A stretch of DNA of 64,000 nt from Artemisia argyi (Eukaryota > Streptophyta > Magnoliopsida > Asterales > Asteraceae): NCBI GenBank assembly GCA_030686995.1, contig JARVZY010002392.1, forward strand, positions 45,001 through 109,000, given 5' to 3'. Positions 56,062-64,000 of the stretch are shown here, in pieces. Position 1 is the stretch's first letter. Each line of letters starts with the position of its first letter. The notes below the pieces were generated by a model that saw only the letters and a program-made list of their open reading frames with translations, did not search any database and had not been told where the DNA came from. The translations under genes were made by a program, and so were the position numbers.

Positions 56062-59000
56062 CTAATAACTTTCGACTCCTAATTGGCGCATCTCTGGCCA
56101 GTGAGAGTTGCACAAAGCTGCTTCAATGTTGTAGCTGCTGATTGAATCGGAGTATAATCCTTTCATTTGATCATCAAGTTCTTCCAGAGGATATGACGCA
56201 GCTTTGAACTTTGTGAGAGATGTAGCATAACGGTGATCAGGATCCGTGTTCCCATGGATAAGATACTGGAGATCTTTGTTGAAGAAGTATTGCTTGGGAA
56301 GTTTTGGATCACTTGGAGGACCAACGAGGGGTAAAGGTTGAGAAAAATCTTGATATTTAAATTCATCAACAAGGAAATCCGTGCCATGATAGATTTTGTC
56401 CCAAGATGGTCTCTTTTCCCAAGTAATGTTTTCTGACAGAGCTCTTGCAACCTCATCCACGTTGTATTCGAACTCAAGTTCAGTTGTTGTGCATGTTTTG
56501 AACTCTGTGAACCCTGCTTTGCGAATCTTAACCAAGTCAGACAGCTGAAGTCTTTGAGTCTGCATCACCTTCTTAATTCTTTTCGTGAAGCTTATAATAG
56601 ATCCTTCAGTCATTTCTTCAGCTTCAGTGTCATCTGGGTGAGCATCAACCATTTCATCAAACCAGTTAAAAGAAGGAGAATCAGGGTTAATCCATTCAGG
56701 AGCTGGAATTAACTGAGCATCCTTGGGCGGTTCCGTAATGGTTTCGGTGATAAGTGGAGGGATGTCATCCATATCGACATCAGCATCTTTGGTTGATTGT
56801 GAAGGGTGAGGATCCGCGGCTGATTGTGGAGGGTTTGGATCAGCAGAAAAGTTAACGGTTGCGGTTTTGGTTGGAGATCTGGAGGTGGAACCGGACACTT
56901 TCTTCCTCTTTTCAGGTTGTGGCTGATCATCAGGGTCGGAATCATCATGTCGACGCTTAGTAGCAATAGTCTTTTTGCAGGAATCGCTTTTCTTTTCAGC
57001 TTTCTTGATAGACTTGATAAGTGCCTTGCGTAGATCATTTTCATCCGGATCATTCACAATGGCTTCCAATAATTTGCCTTTGAGATCACTTATGGAAGGT
57101 TTAGAAGGTAGAGTCTGAACAGTGATTGGTGTAGTTTGAAACCTGTGAGAAACGATCTCTACAAGATTCCTGTTGACATAGTGTCTCACGGCAGAAGGAA
57201 GTTCCTTCTGAACATACTTCTGAACTTTCCTTGGTAATCTCTGTTTTACCTGGTCCTCAACTGCTTTATCCACATTGTAAATCTTGAAAGCTTCAACATC
57301 ACGCTTTTGTTCATTAACTTGTTTTTTAAGCGCGTCGTATTGGTCATGTAGTGATTTCAACAAGCTTGAGTGAACAACAGTTGTATTAGGGCTTTGTAGA
57401 GGATGACTTTGAGGATGTGATAAAGGTTGTTGTTGTGGTTGAACTTTTGGTGGTCCTTCATCAATTCCTACAATGTCAATGGAGGTATCTTGACTAGTAT
57501 CGAGAAGCTCATCCTTTCTCTCACCATCCGATTCCTCATTACTTTCATCATTCACATCTTCTTCATCATTAACTTCTTCACTATCCGACTTATCTTCCTC
57601 TTCACTACTATCTTCATTCTCGGATGCCTCATCATCTTTGCCTTTTGGAGCTTCATCTTCAATTTCAATTTCAACCGGTTTATCGAGAGATTCTTTTGAA
57701 TCAGAACTTGATGACTCAGAGTTATCATCACCTGATTCAGAGGATGACACTGTTTGTGATTGCGTTTCTTCTGAAGTTTGATCATCTCTTTCTGATTCTG
57801 GAGTTGGGCTTACCGGCTCCTGAGTTCCAGAACCTTCACCTTTCTTTGTAACTTTTGCGATTCTTTCCTCTTCCGATTCTTTGCTTTTTCTTAAGGTTAG
57901 TTGCAGTTGTTCATCTTCTTCGGATTCAGACATTGGTGAGGTGACTGATTCTTCTTGAGTTTCTATAGCTTTTCCCTTATCTGCCTTCTTACTTAAAGTC
58001 TTTGTGAGTTTTTCAGTTTCAGTTCCCTGCTGAGCATCTCCTTCATCATCCGTTGGTTCATCTCGAAGAGTTGTCTCTTTCTTCTTAGTCACTATTGTGA
58101 TCTTTTTGGTTCTGGATTTGGGAATGGTTTTGATTGTAGAAGCAACTTTTGAAGTCTTCCTTTTGGAAGTTTTCCTTTTCTTCGTCTCAGTCAAACCAAC
58201 TTTGTCAATTTTTTGAGCTTCATCATACAAAATATATGCCTCAGTGTTGCGAACATCATCAGGTATAAGATTATCAGGAATTCTCATTCCTTGTTTTTGA
58301 GTGTTAGTCTTCTGAATCCTGGTTTTAGAATATGTAAAATCCACAGAAGAGGGGTGTTTCTTATCTTCCAATCTATGATCAATATCAAGGTATTTCTCCA
58401 TGAAGTGAGCGATGAGACACTTTGTGAATCTGTAGAATGGAATTTTTGTGGTAGAAGATTTGTGAAACTGTCTTGCGTGGTTAACCATGTCTATCCAAAT
58501 AAGTTGACCATAGTCAATTTTGGCTTGTTTGACAACCCCCCAGAAAATCTGCATCAATTCTAGACTAGGATGTTCATGCCCAGTTTCTTTGCCCGTTAAA
58601 CTGTTGGAAAGAATTGAGTAAAGTGTGAGCCATGGTTGTGGAATGTATTTCCTGTCCACGTGGGAAATATTTCTGAGTTGGATTACTGATTCATCATATT
58701 TCAGTTCTCGAAGAAGTCTGATAACATCTGACAATGATGGCAAAGGAGAGTATTTCTTGACATTAGGCAAACTAAGAACAGTGCGGAGAGTTTGTACATC
58801 AAACACAATAAGTTTGTGATCAAGATGAACACCCAATGACTTTTCATCTTTGCTAATTTCAATAGTCTCCCAAAATTGTGTTAAGTAGACTTCAGGTACT
58901 GTAGTGGTGATGGTGAGGAGGTTGTAAATGAAGTGTTGTTTAAGTATTTCCAGGATGATTGCACAAGTATCATGACATGTGATTGAATCAAGATCTATCC

Positions 59001-59073
59001 TATGGTTTGTCTTAGCGATTACTCTTTCATCTTCTTGAATCAATTCGTGTCTAGGTGTTGATTTCTTTGCCAT
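56062..59073 (-). CDS. Large extra ORF of the Copia element (so-called env-like)
   Basis: The intact 1003-codon frame starts at a Met at 59073. Residues 1-290 form a compact conserved-looking region (QFWETIEIS, IPFYRFTKCLIAHFMEKYL, MRIPDNLIPDDVRN). From about 300 there are K/R-rich clusters (KKRKTSKRKTSK), then a long acidic serine-rich region to about 560, a coiled-coil-like helix (SLLKSLHDQYDALKKQVNEQ, about 590), more basic patches (KPEKRKK-like, seen as QPEKRKKVSGS) and a C-terminal region ending LGVESY. I see no signal peptide and no membrane segment, so an envelope role has little support; the layout is closer to a nuclear or chromatin protein, which is inference. Similar ORFs are common downstream of pol in Asteraceae Copia elements, from memory of that group. 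Confidence 0.85.
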   Translation of the reverse strand: MAKKSTPRHELIQEDERVIAKTNHRIDLDSITCHDTCAIILEILKQHFIYNLLTITTTVPEVYLTQFWETIEISKDEKSLGVHLDHKLIVFDVQTLRTVLSLPNVKKYSPLPSLSDVIRLLRELKYDESVIQLRNISHVDRKYIPQPWLTLYSILSNSLTGKETGHEHPSLELMQIFWGVVKQAKIDYGQLIWIDMVNHARQFHKSSTTKIPFYRFTKCLIAHFMEKYLDIDHRLEDKKHPSSVDFTYSKTRIQKTNTQKQGMRIPDNLIPDDVRNTEAYILYDEAQKIDKVGLTETKKRKTSKRKTSKVASTIKTIPKSRTKKITIVTKKKETTLRDEPTDDEGDAQQGTETEKLTKTLSKKADKGKAIETQEESVTSPMSESEEDEQLQLTLRKSKESEEERIAKVTKKGEGSGTQEPVSPTPESERDDQTSEETQSQTVSSSESGDDNSESSSSDSKESLDKPVEIEIEDEAPKGKDDEASENEDSSEEEDKSDSEEVNDEEDVNDESNEESDGERKDELLDTSQDTSIDIVGIDEGPPKVQPQQQPLSHPQSHPLQSPNTTVVHSSLLKSLHDQYDALKKQVNEQKRDVEAFKIYNVDKAVEDQVKQRLPRKVQKYVQKELPSAVRHYVNRNLVEIVSHRFQTTPITVQTLPSKPSISDLKGKLLEAIVNDPDENDLRKALIKSIKKAEKKSDSCKKTIATKRRHDDSDPDDQPQPEKRKKVSGSTSRSPTKTATVNFSADPNPPQSAADPHPSQSTKDADVDMDDIPPLITETITEPPKDAQLIPAPEWINPDSPSFNWFDEMVDAHPDDTEAEEMTEGSIISFTKRIKKVMQTQRLQLSDLVKIRKAGFTEFKTCTTTELEFEYNVDEVARALSENITWEKRPSWDKIYHGTDFLVDEFKYQDFSQPLPLVGPPSDPKLPKQYFFNKDLQYLIHGNTDPDHRYATSLTKFKAASYPLEELDDQMKGLYSDSISSYNIEAALCNSHWPEMRQLGVESY

Positions 59074-59399
59074 ATTGAGACCTGAAATGATTCATAAACC
59101 AACAAAAGCCATGTGGTGATTAGCTCGTTAGTGTTAGACAAAAGATTAATATCTGGAAAAATAAACACCCAAGATAAAACCAACATCACATATACAACAC
59201 TTGATAAATCAATCCAAGAGCCATATACAACCCTCATAACTTGATGAATCAACACACTACTTAGATAAACATGTAATGCGATCATCTTTCCATTTAGAAA
59301 CTCACAACTTGATAAATTTTGAAAAATTTCGGCAACATTTCTTTTCATAAAAAAAAGAAAAAACTAGAACCCATACGTGATGGTTCTATTTAGAAACTC

Positions 59400-60095
59400 C
59401 TGACTCGGAGTGAAATAAGTATGTAAGTTTATAACTTAAGACTTAACTAAAAAAATATTGACATAACTCGAAAAATGTGATTAACTCGAAAATGTTTAGA
59501 CTTAACTCGAAAAAATTTAGACTTAACTCGAAAAGTACCAGACTAAATCCAAACTCGATAAGTACCATGTTAAATCCAAACTCGATAAGCACCATGTTAA
59601 CTCCAAACTCGATAAACCAGAGTAATATGCAAACTCGATAAGCTCAAGATTTTCAAACTCGATATCCATCAAAATTATCAAACTCGATAACCTTAAAAAA
59701 ATTTCAAACTCGATAAGCCCCAAAATTTTTCGAACTCTATAACCATCAAAATTTCAAAGTCGATAAGCCTCAAAATTTATCAAACTCGATAAGCCTCAAA
59801 TTTTTCAAACTCGATAATCATGTATATTTTCCAACTCGATAAGTCTCAGAATTTCAAACTCGATAAGTCTCAAAAAATTTCAAAACTCTATAACTTTCAT
59901 GTGTAGCAAACTCGATAAGCCTCAAAATTTCAAACTCGATAAGTCTCAAAAAATTTCCAAACTCGATAAGTCTCAAAAGTTCAAACTCGATAAAAAACTA
60001 AGGCAAACTCGATAAACCAGCAGTGATTCAAACTTAAAAAAACGAAACTTAGAAAGTGGCAAAGATATAGACCCTTAAACTCGATAAGCACATCA
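59400..60095. repeat. Minisatellite of AACTCGATAA units
   Basis: Irregular tandem repeats of about 20-35 bp centred on AACTCGATAAGYCTCAAA, about 17 exact AACTCGATA cores and several variants by eye. The array lies upstream of the extra ORF in the Copia element. Spacing is variable and there are no constant spacers. Confidence 0.85.
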
Positions 60096-60660
60096 TATCT
60101 AACAAAAAAACAACTTCCTAACAAACCAATTATTCCAATAAGCACAAGACCCGGTGATTAAAAAAAATTCGAGCTTATGAAACCTTAAACACCTAATATA
60201 CGCACAAATGTGACAACAATAAACAAGGCAAAGGTGGTAATAGGCACTTAATGACATGCCGCAATTGGCCATAACAATCAATTATCCTAAAACAATCCAT
60301 CATAAAAACACCTAATTGCAGTGATGATGAACCCTAAAAAATTCGATTAGAACCAAGTCTAACCATTCAAGCAAGTGTAATGAGTAAGAGAATGATATGC
60401 ATGAATACTCACAATCACTGAAAAACTTAGGTCTTGAAAGTCTTGATTTTGAGAAAAATTATGGTGCGCGTTTGGTTTTTTGAAACAGTAAAAAAAAATG
60501 AAGCAGATGTTTTAAACCAAGTTATAGTTTGAGACTATGATAATATGACACCTTTGGTCCTTCTATTTGTAGATTATCAAAAACTTATCTAAATTATCCA
60601 TATTTAGCCCCTTAAGTTTTAATGAACTTAACGACTTATGAGACCATGGAATACGGTTAC

Positions 60661-60747
60661 GAGAATATTGGATGTGGCACCCTCTTGAACCAACCATAAG
60701 AAGTAATTCGGAAAATTTTTTTTAACAAGCAATGGTTCAAGAGGTGT
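60661..60747. repeat. Hairpin cassette, copy 2
   Basis: An 87-bp near-identical copy of 55258-55343, placed between the pol stop (60964) and the minisatellite, with the same inverted repeats. Confidence 0.8.
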
Positions 60748-60885
60748 CGAGAATGAGATTAAATAGTGATGAGGAAAATTTAAAATAAAGAAAATAAAGA
60801 AGTTAAAAAAATTTCTGTCTCCCCTTCAAGATATGCCTTTTGTTTTTAGAAAAACGTTTGTGAATGACATATCTTGAGCAAGTTT

Positions 60886-60919
<34 letters not shown>
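60886..60919. repeat. Poly-T run
   Basis: A run of about 34 T just downstream of the pol stop (poly-A on the coding strand). Confidence 0.8.
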
Positions 60920-60920
<1 letters not shown>

Positions 60921-60963
60921 AAATGAAAAATATTTACAAAAGATATTTTTTGATGTTTGACGA

Positions 60964-63900
60964 TCAATAATGTTTTAAAAACTTTTCCAGATCTTCTGGA
61001 GTCAAACATCGCATACCAATTTGGTGAACTAGACTAGCAAACCTTGATGGTGCTAAGGATTTGGTAAGTAAGTCCGCCAATTGGTACTTAGTTCCAACAA
61101 AATATAATTCAACTGTACCCTTTTCAACATGCTCTTTGATGAAGTGATATCGGAGATCAATGTGTTTGGATTTGCAGTGATGAACTGTGTTGCAGGAGAT
61201 AGCAATGGCACTTTTGGAATCACAGTAGATTGGAATCTTGTTGAACAGGTAGCCATAATCCTTAAGTTGTGATCTCATCCAGATGACTTGAGCACAACAA
61301 GCAGACATGGCTACATATTCAGATTCTGTTGACGACAATGATGTGCAGTCCTGCTTCTTTGATTGCCATGACACAAGTTTATCTCCGAGAAACTGTAATC
61401 CACCAGATGTACTTTTGCGTGTGTCTAAACATCCTGCATGGTCAGCATCTGAAAAAGCAATTAGTTCAAAACCAGAATCCTTCGGATACCAGATTCCCAA
61501 GTTAATGGTTCCCTTTATGTATCGTAGGATTCTTTTGACCTCACTGAGGTGTTTTTCAGTTGGTTTGGACTGATAGCGAGAGCACATATAGACAGCAAAT
61601 ACTATATCAGGTCTACTAGCTGTGATATACATGAGTGACCCAATCATACTACGGTATTTGGTAGGGTCAACAGGTGTCCCATGTAAGTCAGCATCTAGTT
61701 TTGTGGTATAGCCTATCGGTGTATTATAAGTATCACAACTCATCATTCCATGTTCCTTTAAAATTTCAAGAGCATATTTGGACTGATTTATAAAAATTCC
61801 ACGGGGTGATTGATGAACTTGTAGTCCTAGAAAGAACGAAAGTTCACCCATCATGGACATTTCAAAATTATCTTTCATTAATTTTGCAAAATCATTAGAG
61901 TAACTTCTTTTTGTTGAGGCAAAAATAATGTCATCGACAGAGATTTGAACAACAAGTAAGTCCTCCCCGTATATTTTTGTAAATAGTGTTGGGTCCACTG
62001 AACCTTTAGAAAATTTATTGGTCAGCAAGAAAGTAGAAAGTTTGTCATTCCACGCCCGTGGGGCTTGTTTGAGTCCGTAGAGTGCCTTTTTGAGTCGGTA
62101 AATGTGATTCGGACGCTCAGGATCAACGAAGCCGTCTGGTTGGCTTACATACACTTCTTCACGGAGGTCTCCATTAAGAAATGTTGTTTTCACATCCATT
62201 TGGTAAACAACCATGTTCCTGTGGGCAGCATAGGCCAAAAAGATCCGAACAGCTTCATGTCTAGCCACTGGAGCAAAGGATTCAGCAAAATCAAGTCCTT
62301 CTAGTTGGGAGTATCCTTTCGCTACCAGGCGTGATTTGTTACGTATGACAGTGCCTTCTGCATCTAGCTTATTTTTCCAAATCCATTTTAACCCAATGAC
62401 AAAGACTTCGTCAGGTCTTTTAACTAATTCCCAGACTTCTAATCGTATGAACTGCTGAAATTTCTCTTGCATAGATTCAATCCAGTTGTCATAAGTCATT
62501 GCTTCTTTAATGTTCTTTGGTTCCTCTTGACAAACTGTGAGTGCATAGATACAAGTTTCTCCATCAGTGTGAAGTCGTTGTCTTGTCATTACAGGTGCTT
62601 CTGGGTGGCCAATAATATGAACTAGTGGATGGTCCCGAGTCCATTTGTGTGTCGAAGGGTGTAGTTGATAAGTATCTCGCATGTTAGCAGGATCCAAATT
62701 GCGTGTAGACGACTCAGCTATATCAGGAAAGGTAGGAGCCGGTGCAAACGGGTTAAAGAACGCATCAGGATCATGCTCTGCGGGTTGTGGAACTGATTGT
62801 GGTGTAGGATCTTCAGCTGATTGTCGGGAGGTAGAAACAGTTTGTTCTGCTGTAAATGGTGATGCAATTGGAGGACCGTCTTTCTCAACAGTTGTTGTTG
62901 TTTGTTGAGGTGAGTCAGGTACTGGAATATTATTAGGTTGAGCAGCGGAATTGGGTGAGACCTCAGTAGAATGGTATTCAATTGTATCATCAAATAGTGG
63001 AGCAAACAAGGTTTCCAATTCTTTGCGGTTGAGTGGCAATTGTTCAGCCGAAGAGTCCGGAGAGTTAAGACGGTTGAATTCGGGTCCTAAGCTGTGTTGC
63101 TCAGAAGCCATTTGTGTGAGTTCATCAAAATTAGCGTGAATGGTTTCTTGAATTTCTCTTGTTCGACGATTCCATATCCGAAAACCTTTAGAATTTTCAC
63201 AGTATCCAACGAACACTCCGATGTCAGCCTTTGCTTTAAGTTTACCTAAATCATCACGATCATTTTTCGGATAACAAAGTGCTCCAAATACATGAAAGTA
63301 ATCGATGTTCGGTTTTCTTTTGTGAACAATTTGATAAGGTGTTTTTCGATGGCGTTTTGTGATCATGCAACGGTTTTGGGTATAACATGCGGTTGAAACA
63401 GCTTCCGCCCATAAGTAATCTGGTAATTGAGCATTAATCAATATAGTTCTAGCAGCTTCCACTAACGTCCTGTTGCATCTTTCAACAACTCCATTCTGTT
63501 CTGGGCTTCTAGGAATAGATGTTTGATGTTCAATTCCCACTTTCTCAAAATATGACCGAAGTGTCTGATTCTTAAATTCAGTTCCATTGTCAGTTCTGAC
63601 TATTCGTACCGTGTTGCGTAACTGAACTTGAATTTTAGTGAGAAAGGTGATGATCATTGAAGGAGCCTGATCTTTACTTCGTAAAAAATAAACCCAAGTC
63701 CATCTGGAGTAATCATCCACAATTACAAGAATGTAGCGTTTACCGTTGATACTTTGAACACGCATCGGTCCACACAAATCCATATGAAGCAATTGTAGAA
63801 CATGATTCGTACTGTGCTCAGGTTTAGAGGGAAAATGAGCGCGAGTACTTTTTCCTTGTTCACAGGCTGAACATAAGTGATCTTTGGTAAAACAGAATCT

Positions 63901-64000
63901 TGGAAATCCATCAACAAGTTTGTGACGAGCAAGTTCAGTCATCGTTTTAAAATTCAAGTGCGAAAGACGTTTGTGCCATAACCAAGATTTAGTCGATTCC
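60964..64000 (-). CDS. Copia pol (integrase, RT, RNase H), 5' part outside the window
   Basis: The frame is open from the window edge to the stop at 60964; the first Met seen (63957) is internal. In order: GAG-pre-integrase zinc region ([20 protein letters not shown]), integrase core with D,D,E ([45 protein letters not shown]), a P/S/Q-rich linker, RT ([35 protein letters not shown], catalytic SVDD), and RNase H ([52 protein letters not shown]). No stop or frameshift is visible over about 1010 codons, so this is the best preserved coding region in the window. KTTFLNG has T where A is usual. Confidence 0.95.
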   Translation of the reverse strand, partial: ESTKSWLWHKRLSHLNFKTMTELARHKLVDGFPRFCFTKDHLCSACEQGKSTRAHFPSKPEHSTNHVLQLLHMDLCGPMRVQSINGKRYILVIVDDYSRWTWVYFLRSKDQAPSMIITFLTKIQVQLRNTVRIVRTDNGTEFKNQTLRSYFEKVGIEHQTSIPRSPEQNGVVERCNRTLVEAARTILINAQLPDYLWAEAVSTACYTQNRCMITKRHRKTPYQIVHKRKPNIDYFHVFGALCYPKNDRDDLGKLKAKADIGVFVGYCENSKGFRIWNRRTREIQETIHANFDELTQMASEQHSLGPEFNRLNSPDSSAEQLPLNRKELETLFAPLFDDTIEYHSTEVSPNSAAQPNNIPVPDSPQQTTTTVEKDGPPIASPFTAEQTVSTSRQSAEDPTPQSVPQPAEHDPDAFFNPFAPAPTFPDIAESSTRNLDPANMRDTYQLHPSTHKWTRDHPLVHIIGHPEAPVMTRQRLHTDGETCIYALTVCQEEPKNIKEAMTYDNWIESMQEKFQQFIRLEVWELVKRPDEVFVIGLKWIWKNKLDAEGTVIRNKSRLVAKGYSQLEGLDFAESFAPVARHEAVRIFLAYAAHRNMVVYQMDVKTTFLNGDLREEVYVSQPDGFVDPERPNHIYRLKKALYGLKQAPRAWNDKLSTFLLTNKFSKGSVDPTLFTKIYGEDLLVVQISVDDIIFASTKRSYSNDFAKLMKDNFEMSMMGELSFFLGLQVHQSPRGIFINQSKYALEILKEHGMMSCDTYNTPIGYTTKLDADLHGTPVDPTKYRSMIGSLMYITASRPDIVFAVYMCSRYQSKPTEKHLSEVKRILRYIKGTINLGIWYPKDSGFELIAFSDADHAGCLDTRKSTSGGLQFLGDKLVSWQSKKQDCTSLSSTESEYVAMSACCAQVIWMRSQLKDYGYLFNKIPIYCDSKSAIAISCNTVHHCKSKHIDLRYHFIKEHVEKGTVELYFVGTKYQLADLLTKSLAPSRFASLVHQIGMRCLTPEDLEKFLKHY

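Larger units (their letters stand above)
52939..64000 (-). mobile_element. Copia (Sirevirus-like) retrotransposon with extra 3' ORF, 5' end outside the window
   Basis: Read on the minus strand from the right edge: pol (to 60964), a spacer with hairpin cassette and minisatellite, a 1003-residue ORF (59073-56062), a 2.8-kb non-coding region with several extra polypurine tracts, the true PPT (53284-53295) and the 3' LTR (52939-53283). An additional ORF after pol and multiple PPT copies are known for Sireviruses; the short LTR (345 bp) is unusual for that group. The 5' LTR, PBS and gag lie beyond 64000. Confidence 0.88.

Noticed and set aside
57427..57851. Plus-strand hydrophobic ORFs
   Set aside because: Antisense translations of the acidic, serine-rich region of the 1003-residue ORF.
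59400..60095. CRISPR-like array
   Set aside because: Unit length and spacing are irregular, repeats are short and degenerate, and it sits inside a plant retrotransposon.

Overview
The window looks like repeat-rich intergenic DNA from a flowering plant. The TE-encoded proteins (an Athila-type Gag-Pol, PB1-like mudrA proteins, a Copia element with a large extra 3' ORF) resemble those I associate with Asteraceae; that placement is an inference from protein style, not a database result. I found no intact host gene. Nearly everything supportable is a transposable element (TE), often nested, and many boundaries are fixed by target-site duplications (TSDs) read by eye.

Layout. (1) 1-15563: a minus-strand Ty3/gypsy chromovirus with short (about 343 bp) LTRs; the left LTR is cut by the window edge. 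Its gag is split by (2) 4138-14535, a non-autonomous Athila-like element with LTRs of about 3.7 kb and TSD CCTGC. That element carries no pol, only one large zinc-knuckle/coiled-coil/hydrophobic ORF whose tail matches the end of Athila pol. (3) 15564-26380: AT-rich DNA holding a foldback MULE-type MITE, a long-TIR MITE, a hAT MITE, a MULE-type element with a hAT nested in its end, an LTR-like block full of palindromic ACGGCGT motifs, and a decayed PB1-like MULE fragment. (4) 26381-45073: a Mutator-like element (TIRs about 200 bp, near-perfect 9-bp TSD) whose left TIR is interrupted by (5) 26487-41886, a nearly complete plus-strand Athila element (LTRs about 4.05 kb, TSD CCGAC, tRNA-Asp-type PBS) with a broken gag-pol. 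(6) 45074-52938: hAT MITE, PIF/Harbinger remnant containing a solo LTR, Tourist-like MITE, an unidentified gene fragment, a Helitron inserted in one copy of a tandem duplication, and two different inverted-repeat elements abutting the same (TA)n tract. (7) 52939-64000: 3' part of a minus-strand Copia (Sirevirus-like) element with LTR, extra polypurine tracts, a 1003-residue ORF, a minisatellite, a duplicated hairpin cassette and an intact-looking pol running off the right edge.

Functional links. The chromovirus, Athila and Copia elements encode their own Gag-Pol or Pol, although the first two are broken by stops and frameshifts. The element at 4138-14535 and the Athila at 26487-41886 share LTR ends, the PPT region, the 3' UTR and the pol stop region, so they look like parasite and helper families. 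The MULE has a mudrA-type gene and a convergent GRF zinc-finger/transmembrane gene, an arrangement like maize MuDR.
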